Positions 34,713 through 42,361 of a stretch of 64,000 bases of DNA are shown here, piece by piece (positions within the stretch are counted from its first letter, which is position 1; every line of letters starts with the position of its first letter). The translations under genes and the position numbers were made by a program. The stretch is from Ruthenibacterium lactatiformans (GTDB taxonomy: Bacteria > Bacillota > Clostridia > Oscillospirales > Ruminococcaceae), in contig NZ_JXXK01000002.1 in assembly GCF_000949455.1 (NCBI RefSeq), positions 186,001 through 250,000 of the forward strand, read 5' to 3'. A model generated the notes under the pieces. That model was not told the DNA's origin. It was given only the letters and a program-made list of their open reading frames with translations, and did not search any database.

Positions 34713-35110
34713 GTCACCACCTCTCTCGGAATATATGATTAAGGCCCGCACGTTGCCATGCGGGCCTTGGAACTTCTGCCGGGCCTGTTCCCCGGCCGTC
34801 AACCGAATCCCTTTTTACGATACTCGTATCGGTGTCCTTTCTCAATCTGCAAAGCAGAAATACAAATATGGGTTTGGTGGATGCCGCACCCTCATGCAGG
34901 CAGAACACCCATGGGAGGCTCCGGCCTGGTGGAAAACAAGCCGGAGCTTTGAAAGGGCAGCAGACTACTGGTGCCGCCGTCTGCCGGGGCGGCGAGAGAA
35001 TAAGGAGGGCGGCTGCCACGCCGCATCGAATCGCTCGGCTTTTGTCTCGCTTTTCGACATTTTCATCATACACCAGCAAGCTTGCAATGTGAATAATGCA
35101 AAATAGGGCG
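34713..35110. other. 398-base gap without a gene; hairpin before terS
   Basis: No convincing gene. A perfect 10-bp stem with an 8-base loop (AAGGCCCGCA / TGCGGGCCTT, 34741-34768) lies just upstream of terS and lacks a T-run. The remainder is GC-rich and may hold the packaging-site DNA and a late promoter, but I see no clear -35/-10 pair. Confidence 0.4.
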
Positions 35111-35521
35111 TTATAGGGCAATATGAGAAATCGCTCTATCGTGTATTCTTTTCGCTCGATAAACTGCCGCGTCATCCGCTTCTTGGTACATCCCCCATGC
35201 AACCTCTCGCCATGGAGTGGGCCTGCAATGATCTCCGTCCATGTACCGCAATCGTACAACCTCACGTTCCAGAGGATCTTTCAAAGCATGCACAGCGTTC
35301 TTGAGTATAAAGATTTCCTTCTCATTTTCGGCAATAATCGGGCGAATTTCTTTCTCGTACTCTATGTATCGTTCTACCGCCACAGCTATATGGCTACCGC
35401 CGCCCCCTGTATGCTGACTTCCATCGTATTCTCGCGCTGATGGAATCTCAGCTCCGGCTTTCATCCGTGCCAGGCGTTCACGGCGGTTTTCGTTTTCTTT
35501 TTTCAGCGACAGATATTTCAT
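35111..35521 (-). CDS. sigma-70 region 4-like late gene regulator (ArpU/RinA-like)
   Basis: 136 aa. A helical N-terminus precedes a region 4-like helix-turn-helix near the C-terminus: LKDPLEREVVRLRYMDGDH...PTPWREVAWGMYQEADDAAVYRAKRIHDRA. The same layout is found in ArpU/RinA-type activators that switch on packaging and structural genes. It is the last gene before the terminase gap, which suits that role. Confidence 0.75.
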   Translation of the reverse strand: MKYLSLKKENENRRERLARMKAGAEIPSAREYDGSQHTGGGGSHIAVAVERYIEYEKEIRPIIAENEKEIFILKNAVHALKDPLEREVVRLRYMDGDHCRPTPWREVAWGMYQEADDAAVYRAKRIHDRAISHIAL

Positions 35522-35569
35522 CAGCCGCTCTTTTTTCTCCTCAGCCTCCGTGATTTTCGCCTCCTCGTG

Positions 35570-35821
35570 CTATCTTTTCAGTATCCAGAATGATTCCCGG
35601 TATAGCGGCCGAGTATCCGCATTTGAGAGCAGCATTAGAGTGGCCCACCCACGTGGCGATATATACTCCACACGGCCCTGACGTGGTAAATTATCGGCCT
35701 TGAACTCTGTGTACCCTTTGCGATATGTCATCGCTGGATAAATTACATCTACAACAGCATCTGCAGTTGCATTTTCTATATACGCAACCGGTGGAACCGC
35801 CAGCGGGCGAACGGATTTCAT
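35570..35821 (-). CDS. hypothetical early protein
   Basis: 83 aa from MKSVRPLAVPPVAYIENATA at 35821, with GGGAGGG upstream. Unknown. ATGA overlap with the preceding 30-aa gene shows translational coupling. Confidence 0.5.
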   Translation of the reverse strand: MKSVRPLAVPPVAYIENATADAVVDVIYPAMTYRKGYTEFKADNLPRQGRVEYISPRGWATLMLLSNADTRPLYRESFWILKR

Positions 35822-35910
35822 CGCCCATCCCTCCCCGCGGCAATGCAGGCCAGCGTGGCCACAACCGCCAGTGCGACGGCCAAGACCGCCAGATTTATCA
35901 AGATTTGCAT
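35818..35910 (-). CDS. 30-aa membrane peptide
   Basis: MQILINLAVLAVALAVVATL followed by ACIAAGRDGR: one transmembrane helix plus a short basic tail. It shares 13 bases with the gene before it and its TGA overlaps the next ATG. Tightly packed overlaps on both sides suggest a genuine small gene; function unknown. Confidence 0.5.
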   Translation of the reverse strand: MQILINLAVLAVALAVVATLACIAAGRDGR

Positions 35911-36077
35911 GGGTCATCCTTCTTTCGCATCGTTTTGTATACCATAGCAATTCCATCAATATCTTCATCCGTTAAGATGCATGAAAATTCTGCAAGCTCC
36001 ATGCACTTAGCCACCCAGAGCGAGACACGGTCTGTGGATTTCAGGTCTGCATAAATCTGCCGTTCAAATTCACTCAT
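35898..36077 (-). CDS. hypothetical 59-aa early protein
   Basis: MSEFERQIYADLKSTDRVSL WVAKCMELAE... is preceded by GGAGGG, and its ATG overlaps the preceding stop (ATGA). Helical, soluble, not recognised. Confidence 0.5.
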   Translation of the reverse strand: MSEFERQIYADLKSTDRVSLWVAKCMELAEFSCILTDEDIDGIAMVYKTMRKKDDPCKS

Positions 36078-36358
36078 GCTGTACGCCCTCCTTCTGCATT
36101 TTCGCGCAACCGCTCCACAAGCTCTTTATCTGTCATGCTCTGCCTCCATTTCCTTCCACCGCAATAAAAAAAGTGTTCTGTAGGTTCCCATTCGTCAATG
36201 AGTGGTTGCACGATAGCGCCTGCTGAAGTCTCAAGATCACAAACATGGTCTCCCTCGCCACAGTACAAGAAGTGTTCGCAATTGAAGCAGCTTTTTGCTA
36301 CATCCTGCCTTCTCCCAAGTCGCGTGCTTTCTGAGTGGCAATGTTTTTTCTTACTCAT
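36074..36358 (-). CDS. small zinc-ribbon-like early protein
   Basis: 94 aa from MSKKKHCHSESTRLG at 36358. CFNCEHFLYC and HVCDLE could form a zinc site, and a further FYCGGRKW follows. Function unknown. Overlaps neighbours at both ends (8 bases upstream, ATGA downstream). Confidence 0.5.
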   Translation of the reverse strand: MSKKKHCHSESTRLGRRQDVAKSCFNCEHFLYCGEGDHVCDLETSAGAIVQPLIDEWEPTEHFFYCGGRKWRQSMTDKELVERLRENAEGGRTA

Positions 36359-36527
36359 GGTCAGGATGCTCCTTCCGCACGACTTCGACGATATAATCGC
36401 CCGAAGTATTCCCGGGCTCACATTGGATAATCGTTGCGCAAATGTCCTCCTGAAGACGATTTACATCGCGGTTTATATACTTCGTACCCCAAATTTCGAT
36501 TACGCTATCTTCTCTGGATTTAACCAT
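36351..36527 (-). CDS. hypothetical 58-aa early protein
   Basis: MVKSREDSVIEIWGTKYINR... ending EVVRKEHPDHE; RBS GGAGGG lies upstream within the rusA 3' end (8-base overlap). Unknown. Confidence 0.45.
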   Translation of the reverse strand: MVKSREDSVIEIWGTKYINRDVNRLQEDICATIIQCEPGNTSGDYIVEVVRKEHPDHE

Positions 36528-36978
36528 GATGTAATCCCTCCACTACTTCCTCCTCCGGTTCGAGATCACCTGATACATGCACCACCAGACGCTCCAGGTT
36601 TCCGTACCACTTGGCCACGCGCAGCTCTACGATAGCACTGTCGTCGCGGTAGGCTACACCGTTCAATGCGTCGGCCACAGTTTTCGCGATATTGTCCATG
36701 TCCGGTTTACATGTGGGACGGAGGATATTTTGGTTGCACAGTGCAGCCTTTTTCTTCGGATAGGATTTGGGGATTGCAAAATATGCATCTACCTCCAAGA
36801 CAATCGGCGGTGCGAATCGAACACCGGCATGTCTCTGCTGGTAACAGAGCATGATTTTGTTTTCATACGAAGCCGTGCCGGCGGGGGTGTACATGCGGGC
36901 ATGTCCGCCCACAACACTGGCCCGGGGGCGCCCTTTGCCCTGTGGTTTTCCCGGGACCTCAAAAATCACTCTTTCCAT
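36520..36978 (-). CDS. rusA: RusA-family Holliday junction resolvase
   Basis: 152 aa. VPGKPQGKGRPRAS at the start and the catalytic signature KPDMDNIAKTVADALNGVAYRDDSAIVEL with three key aspartates are the RusA hallmark. Cuts four-way junctions made during phage recombination or before packaging. Downstream of the replication protein. Confidence 0.93.
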   Translation of the reverse strand: MERVIFEVPGKPQGKGRPRASVVGGHARMYTPAGTASYENKIMLCYQQRHAGVRFAPPIVLEVDAYFAIPKSYPKKKAALCNQNILRPTCKPDMDNIAKTVADALNGVAYRDDSAIVELRVAKWYGNLERLVVHVSGDLEPEEEVVEGLHHG

Positions 36979-37029
36979 ACTGTCCTCCTTGACGATACCC
37001 GCCCGGTGGTTGGCCGGGCGGGCGCTGTA

Positions 37030-37713
37030 TTATATCTTTCCGGGGCGGCGATCAGGCTGGTGACGCTGCGACTCAATGCTGCTCACGATGTAATCGGGAG
37101 AACTGCATCCTTTTTCGTAGGCGATGGATATAGCGTCCAGGACCATTCCCAGCTCCATACCATCGGCGGCAGCAAGGACCTTTCGTTCCTGCTCGGGCTT
37201 TATGTCCTTCACCACCTCGCGGCAAAAGGCGACGATCTCCTGTTCTCTCTCTGACCAACCATCGTCGAACCCGTCGTCGTTCGCGTATGCGTGCGCGCGT
37301 ATACGACGATTGTTATTGTTATTGTCTTTGTTATTGTATTTGTATTTGTATAGCTGGACTTGCTGGTCGGTGCTGGATTTGCTGGAAAGTGCTGGTTTTT
37401 TGCTGGCTTTTTGCTGGACAAAGCGTCCGTTTTCGTCTTTTTCTGCGGATGCAGCCCTGATGCGTCCGGCCTCCCGGCGCTTTTCAACAATTTCCTGCCG
37501 GCGGATTTCAGCGCGCATCGAATTGTCTGCGATAAAAGAGAATGCCATATATACGTTCCCATCCTTTGGGAAATCGGGCTGAGTACCATCGCGGCCATAC
37601 ACCAACAGCGCCATAACCAGAGCGCCGACCTGTTCCAGAGACAACAGCCCAAGCTGTTCAATATACGAATAAAACATCGGGATGTATTTTGATTTTTCGG
37701 CGTCGTCCGGCAT
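37030..37713 (-). CDS. phage replication protein with DUF6291-like N-terminus
   Basis: 227 aa. Residues 1-85 (KYIPMFYSYIEQLGLLSLEQVGALVMALLVYG...DNSMRAEIRRQEIVEKRREAG) match the N-terminal domain of many Firmicute phage replication initiators. The C-terminus (GWSEREQEIVAFCREVV...ISIAYEKGCSSPDYIVSSI) looks DnaD-like. They are linked by a low-complexity Lys/Tyr/Asn stretch encoded by TTGTTATTG-type repeats at about 37310-37360, a possible replication origin as in lambda O. Confidence 0.7.
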   Translation of the reverse strand: MPDDAEKSKYIPMFYSYIEQLGLLSLEQVGALVMALLVYGRDGTQPDFPKDGNVYMAFSFIADNSMRAEIRRQEIVEKRREAGRIRAASAEKDENGRFVQQKASKKPALSSKSSTDQQVQLYKYKYNNKDNNNNNRRIRAHAYANDDGFDDGWSEREQEIVAFCREVVKDIKPEQERKVLAAADGMELGMVLDAISIAYEKGCSSPDYIVSSIESQRHQPDRRPGKI

Positions 37714-37727
37714 TGTTCGTCCTCGCT

Positions 37728-38267
37728 TTACTCGTTATCGTTGCCGCTGGCGGAATCGTCCGCTGCATCCGCCTGTGCGGCCGTAGGAGCGCTGTTTCCA
37801 TCGGCTTCGACATTCTCATCGGCAAGAATTTCCCCGTCTCCTATGACCTCAAATTCGGGGTCCTGCGCGATGCTGTCATTCGTGCCGCCGCCTTGCATTT
37901 TATTCGCTAACTTTTTTGTTTCCGACAAATTGATAAACACTACCTTCATCCAGAGTGCGCTTATTTTTTTGCAAATCCTCCGAAAACTCATAAGGAGACT
38001 GTCTTTTATAACAAGACCGCCGCCTTTCCCGAAATCCTCTGTAAGGTCGCCATCGTTAAAAACAAACGAAATCGAGCAATCGCGTGAATTGTATCCCACG
38101 GGATTATCCAGCATGCTGATTTGCCCATCCATGCTGGTATCTGGGCTAATGATGATTCTTACCGGATACTTGTCCCGAAGAAATTTATACGTAAACCCAT
38201 TTTCGGCGCAGACATTCTCTAATTTTTTCAGTTGGGCGTCCAACTGATCGTGCTCAATGTATGCCAT
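37728..38267 (-). CDS. hypothetical early phage protein
   Basis: 179 aa from MAYIEHDQLDAQLKKLENVC. The N-terminal half is ordered; the C-terminus is a long acidic Ala/Asp/Asn tail (ADENVEADGNSAPTAAQADA), as in many ssDNA-binding or nuclease-inhibitor-like phage proteins. No family assigned. Confidence 0.5.
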   Translation of the reverse strand: MAYIEHDQLDAQLKKLENVCAENGFTYKFLRDKYPVRIIISPDTSMDGQISMLDNPVGYNSRDCSISFVFNDGDLTEDFGKGGGLVIKDSLLMSFRRICKKISALWMKVVFINLSETKKLANKMQGGGTNDSIAQDPEFEVIGDGEILADENVEADGNSAPTAAQADAADDSASGNDNE

Positions 38268-38268
38268 A

Positions 38269-38970
38269 TTATATTTCCTCCTCTGCAATGATGATTCTTT
38301 TTCCGGTGGCCGCGGCGACGGCCCGGCGCATAGCGTCGGGGTCGCCGTGCCTGCGGCTTATATGGAGCAATCGGATGTCCTGCACGCGGCTCAAGTCCTG
38401 GTGTGTTAGAAAAGCGATACACTCCTGTAAACTCAGGTGGTTGTCGATTATACGCTGTGCCTGATATGCGTTGGTATCCGCCATGCTTTCGGTTCCCATG
38501 TGGTTGCATTCAATCAGAATGTGGTCAAGCGGCGGAAAAGTATCTTCGGCGCGGCTCGTATCTGTCAAAAATACTAGGCGCTCACCGGTGCGAATGGATT
38601 CCAATAACCACCCCAACGGCTCTGCGACATCGTGGTATGTCGACATTGGGAGCACGGCAAATGTCCCAATGTCAACCCGCTGTCCGTGCTGTACCCGATG
38701 ATACCCAGCGCTTTCATGTATTCCTAAGAATCCGGCCGTCCCCTCGCTGCAGTAAACCGGGATGCCGCGTGCCATCACGTCGTGAACCGCCCGTGCATGG
38801 TCGCCATGCTCGTGTGTGATGAGACAGGCGTCTACCCGGGAGAGTGTGAAGCGGCTCCGTCGCATCAGCTCACGCATTGAGATACCGCATTCCAACAGGA
38901 GTGTGGTGGTTCCATCGCCCACCAGATATGCATTGCCTGTGCTACCGCTGGCCAGTGTCTTTATTTCCAT
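38269..38970 (-). CDS. metallo-beta-lactamase fold hydrolase
   Basis: 233 aa. The metal motif THEHGDHARAVHD, a distal VFLTDTSRAED and LIECNH plus a C-terminal LLHISRRHGD complete a YycJ/WalJ-like MBL site. Such proteins are nucleases or phosphodiesterases and recur in phage recombination modules. One base after the preceding gene; upstream are the 366-aa protein and the SbcC-like ATPase. Confidence 0.85.
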   Translation of the reverse strand: MEIKTLASGSTGNAYLVGDGTTTLLLECGISMRELMRRSRFTLSRVDACLITHEHGDHARAVHDVMARGIPVYCSEGTAGFLGIHESAGYHRVQHGQRVDIGTFAVLPMSTYHDVAEPLGWLLESIRTGERLVFLTDTSRAEDTFPPLDHILIECNHMGTESMADTNAYQAQRIIDNHLSLQECIAFLTHQDLSRVQDIRLLHISRRHGDPDAMRRAVAAATGKRIIIAEEEI

Positions 38971-38982
38971 ACAGCCTCACCG

Positions 38983-40083
38983 TTAAAACGGAGCGGTGGT
39001 AACGGGCGGAGCCGCCGGGGCCGCCTGCTCTACTTTGCTGGTTGGCTCCACTGGTGCAGGTGCAGGCTCGGAGCGGGGCGGTGCCGCAGGCGGCATTTCT
39101 ACTTCTTGCGGGCCGGATGGGAGAGCATCCATATCAGGAATTTCACGATATTCGGCGTCGATGGTGTTGTCGGATTCCGATACCGCCATGCTTTTGTAGT
39201 AGGCGGACAAGGAAAGTTCATTTGCAAAATCCTTCGGGATAGGCTTGACCGCATTGTTGCGCATTTTACGCAAAATCATCCGCTCACGGCTCCCCTCCAT
39301 CCAAGCGGGGGAAATGTATGGCTTCAGTTCAGGAATGTCGAGGATCTCGTCGATGTCCCTTCCATCCATCAGAGCTTTCAGCTCGGACTTACGCGCATCA
39401 ATTTGCTGTTTCTGCTGTAGCGTGGCCTTGTAACGGCTTTCTGCAATGCCGAAGGTTTCGTTCATCATGTTGTTGTTGATATGGGCGACCAAGTTCGCAC
39501 GGACTTCAGCGCGCTCACTGATGAAATAGCGCACGGTGCCGTCCGTGAAGCGTACAGGATAGACGACGCGGGCATATTTTCCAGTGCCGCAGCGTTTCCA
39601 GGTGGGCGGCTCTACGTCGATTCCGTGGTGTACGGGATAAGTAAATTCATCATCTACATGAACATCCCAATATGGATATACCTCTTCGACGCCATGGCCA
39701 AAGTTTCTCAGAATGACGTCGTTGCCATCTCCCTCAATGCCCATTTCGATGGAGGTTGTCCAGTTCCCATCCGGCTGCTTTTTCTTGCGCGTCTGGAAAT
39801 AACATTCCCGCGGTCTCGAAAATGCGTTCAAGCGGAGCGTAGCCACCTGCTGCAAAATTTGCATGATTTCACTTTTTTGAAGCGCGGAGATTCCCTCAAG
39901 GCCCGCTCCAACGGCTGTTTCGTGCATCATTGTCAGCGCGTTTTCCATGCATAGATGTTGATAAAGGTCCACCGAACCACCATTGGAAATCTGTTTTTCC
40001 ACCAATGGGATGTATGCGGCCCCTGTTTTCTGTACGATAGTGCGATAATCCGGCATTTTTGCGATTCCGTTATTTTCCGCCAT
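38983..40083 (-). CDS. unknown recombination-module protein
   Basis: 366 aa, not recognised. The globular N-terminal 270 residues include NFGHGVEEVYPYWDVHVDDEF and YPVRFTDGTVRYFISERAEVRANLVAHINNN. The C-terminal 80 residues are Pro/Ala/Glu-rich and probably disordered, as in RecT-type annealing proteins. Position between an SbcC-like ATPase and an MBL hydrolase suggests a single-strand annealing or ssDNA-binding role; I do not see a RecT signature. Confidence 0.5.
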   Translation of the reverse strand: MAENNGIAKMPDYRTIVQKTGAAYIPLVEKQISNGGSVDLYQHLCMENALTMMHETAVGAGLEGISALQKSEIMQILQQVATLRLNAFSRPRECYFQTRKKKQPDGNWTTSIEMGIEGDGNDVILRNFGHGVEEVYPYWDVHVDDEFTYPVHHGIDVEPPTWKRCGTGKYARVVYPVRFTDGTVRYFISERAEVRANLVAHINNNMMNETFGIAESRYKATLQQKQQIDARKSELKALMDGRDIDEILDIPELKPYISPAWMEGSRERMILRKMRNNAVKPIPKDFANELSLSAYYKSMAVSESDNTIDAEYREIPDMDALPSGPQEVEMPPAAPPRSEPAPAPVEPTSKVEQAAPAAPPVTTAPF

Positions 40084-40089
40084 GATACT

Positions 40090-42048
40090 TTAATCCCCTT
40101 TCAGCCCCAGTTTTTCGCCGGGGATCACATTCAAATTGATGACCTGCATTTCATCCGGCAGTGTTAAATCGGTAACGCTCTCCCGGTTATCCAGGAACAG
40201 CGGGAGCGAAATGTCCGCCGCCCGGCTGAATGCCTGCACGATCTCCACGTTCGCCTGCATTTTGGACGCGGTATTCAGAGCACCGTATGGAACACCGTCC
40301 ACCATTGCCTCGCAGACCTCTCGCAGACCGCCGTTTTTCTGCTGCTCAAACAGTTTGAAGCGCACCGTGGGAAAATGCTTGTTGACGCGCTCGGTCAGAA
40401 GTGTCACCAGCGTGCGGGTATATTCCTCGCACATAGACAGCCCGCGCTCCGCTTCCTCCAATTGATGAAGAGTGTCACGCTGTTCTGCTTCAAGCTCCTG
40501 GATACGGGTTTCGAGCGCCGCGTTGCGGTCGATTTCAGCCAGCCGTGAGGTCATTGTATCGGATTGGGCCTGCATGTCTGCCAGTTTCTGGCGCTTTTCC
40601 TGAACAACCTGTTCGGCCGCTTGGGCGCTGGCTTGGATTGCTTGCCGCAATTCTTCAGCCTTGGCTTTCAGATTCGTTTCCTCCGCATCCAGTTCCGCGA
40701 AAAGTCCCATCTGTGTTACAGGAGGCTTTTCCGCGATCACCATATCATAGGCTGCGGCTGCCGCCTTGGCGGCACGCTCACATGTATCCAGGTCCTCGCG
40801 CAAGCGTGCCGCTTTTTTCTCCATTTTCTCGACGTCCTGAGCGGCTTTGGCACCCTTGGCCGCAATATCCGACAACCGTTCAGATTTGGAAACATTAAAA
40901 TTCTCCTGCGCCTCCTGCACCAGTTCCGCAGGCAATGCCTGTCCGCAGGTCGGGCATGTCTGCGCAATGTCAGGCACGGTCCCGTTCACTTCCACCCATT
41001 CAACCCGCAGACGGTCACGTTCAGCAGCTAGGAAGTCCCGTTCCCGATTCAGGGAACGAAGTTCCGCAGCAAGCGTTTCCACCCGGCACATTGCATTTTG
41101 TTTTTCACGGGTAGCGTCATCAACACGGCGGTTGTGCTCTTCCAGCCATCCCGCATTACCGGACGCCTCCAGCACGCGGCGCTTATTGGGGATCATCTCC
41201 AAATACTGCTGTACTTTTTCAAGTTCCTGCTGGTTATGCCGCTGTACAGCGTCCGCCGTCGTGTGCTCGATCTCGTACTGCAGTTTGGCGATTTCAACAT
41301 TGAGCTTGCTGCGCTCGTTTTTGACGGCCCCGGCGTCGGATACGGGGTGCAGCTGCTTTCGGTTTTCGTCGATGCGCGCGGGTAATGCCGACAGGGAATC
41401 CTTATACCGCTTACGGCGTTCTGTGCAGATCCGGGAAAATTCATCCACTGAATGCGTCCCCAGCATGCTTTCCAAATCGGAAAGCTCTGGATTGGCAGTA
41501 AATACGTCCGCCGGCTGCAGGCTGCCGAACTGCTCCAGCAGAAGGCGCCGCCGCTCTTTATAGTCCTTTGTCTGCTCCGAGAACCAGACTGCATTGAGCA
41601 GCAGCGGAAGCAACTTTTCCGGGAACACACCAAAAATGGCGGAGCTATATTCCCCTGCACTCACGGGAACTTCGTCGATGAAATAGCGCGTTTCGTCGCC
41701 GTTATATTCCGTCTCGGCGCTTCCGCGACGTTTCGTCCAGCGTTCGCATATGGAACGCTGCAGAACGAGCGTGTGCCCGTCCGGCATTGAGAGAGTAGCT
41801 GTCACCGTAGGACTGCAGCCGGACAAGCGGTTCCCGTCTGTTCCCAGCGGAAACACATTGTAATTTTCACGGCCCTGTGCGTCCTTACCGGTCAAGAGCC
41901 AGAGAAAAGCAGCCATCAACGTGCTTTTTCCCGTCCCATTGCCCCCCTGTACTGTGGCGCTGCGCCCGTCGGGAGTAAGTACAAAATTCTTTATGCCGCG
42001 AAAATTTTCGACGTACAGCTTCAGCAGTTTCACAACTTTCAACATCAT
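40090..42048 (-). CDS. SbcC/Rad50-like AAA ATPase
   Basis: 652 aa. Walker A GGNGTGKST at 35-43, long coiled coil from about 210 to 590 interrupted by a zinc-hook-like CPTCGQ near 364, and a C-terminal half ATPase including FLDNRESVTDL where the Walker B lies. It should hold DNA ends for processing; its nuclease partner may be the MBL protein two genes downstream since no Mre11-type nuclease is present. Confidence 0.85.
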   Translation of the reverse strand: MMLKVVKLLKLYVENFRGIKNFVLTPDGRSATVQGGNGTGKSTLMAAFLWLLTGKDAQGRENYNVFPLGTDGNRLSGCSPTVTATLSMPDGHTLVLQRSICERWTKRRGSAETEYNGDETRYFIDEVPVSAGEYSSAIFGVFPEKLLPLLLNAVWFSEQTKDYKERRRLLLEQFGSLQPADVFTANPELSDLESMLGTHSVDEFSRICTERRKRYKDSLSALPARIDENRKQLHPVSDAGAVKNERSKLNVEIAKLQYEIEHTTADAVQRHNQQELEKVQQYLEMIPNKRRVLEASGNAGWLEEHNRRVDDATREKQNAMCRVETLAAELRSLNRERDFLAAERDRLRVEWVEVNGTVPDIAQTCPTCGQALPAELVQEAQENFNVSKSERLSDIAAKGAKAAQDVEKMEKKAARLREDLDTCERAAKAAAAAYDMVIAEKPPVTQMGLFAELDAEETNLKAKAEELRQAIQASAQAAEQVVQEKRQKLADMQAQSDTMTSRLAEIDRNAALETRIQELEAEQRDTLHQLEEAERGLSMCEEYTRTLVTLLTERVNKHFPTVRFKLFEQQKNGGLREVCEAMVDGVPYGALNTASKMQANVEIVQAFSRAADISLPLFLDNRESVTDLTLPDEMQVINLNVIPGEKLGLKGD

Positions 42049-42058
42049 TCACCCCTTT

Positions 42059-42361
42059 TCAACCAAGCGTCATTTGCGTGACCGCTTGAGGACGTGGCTG
42101 AGGAACCTTATCCGGCGGCAGCGGGCCGTCGGTGATGTGTTTCAGCAGCGGGCGGATTTTCGGATCAATCGTGTGTTCCTGCACGTTCACCGCCACGACT
42201 TTAGCCAAAGTACCGCCCAGGCGTGTGTCTGCATAGACGATATCGCCCACAGCAAGCCTTTTGTCCGCAATATACGTATATTCACGACCGCTGTATATGC
42301 CGGGCTGGCTTCGGTCAGCGAACTGCACAGCGACATAATTTGTTTTGATAATAGTGCTCAT
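42059..42361 (-). CDS. hypothetical early protein
   Basis: 100 aa. A small beta barrel-like unit (KRLAVGDIVYADTRLGGTLAKVVAVNV), seen in many phages beside recombination genes, then a Pro-rich tail. Four-base overlap with the 722-aa gene. Confidence 0.5.
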   Translation of the reverse strand: MSTIIKTNYVAVQFADRSQPGIYSGREYTYIADKRLAVGDIVYADTRLGGTLAKVVAVNVQEHTIDPKIRPLLKHITDGPLPPDKVPQPRPQAVTQMTLG

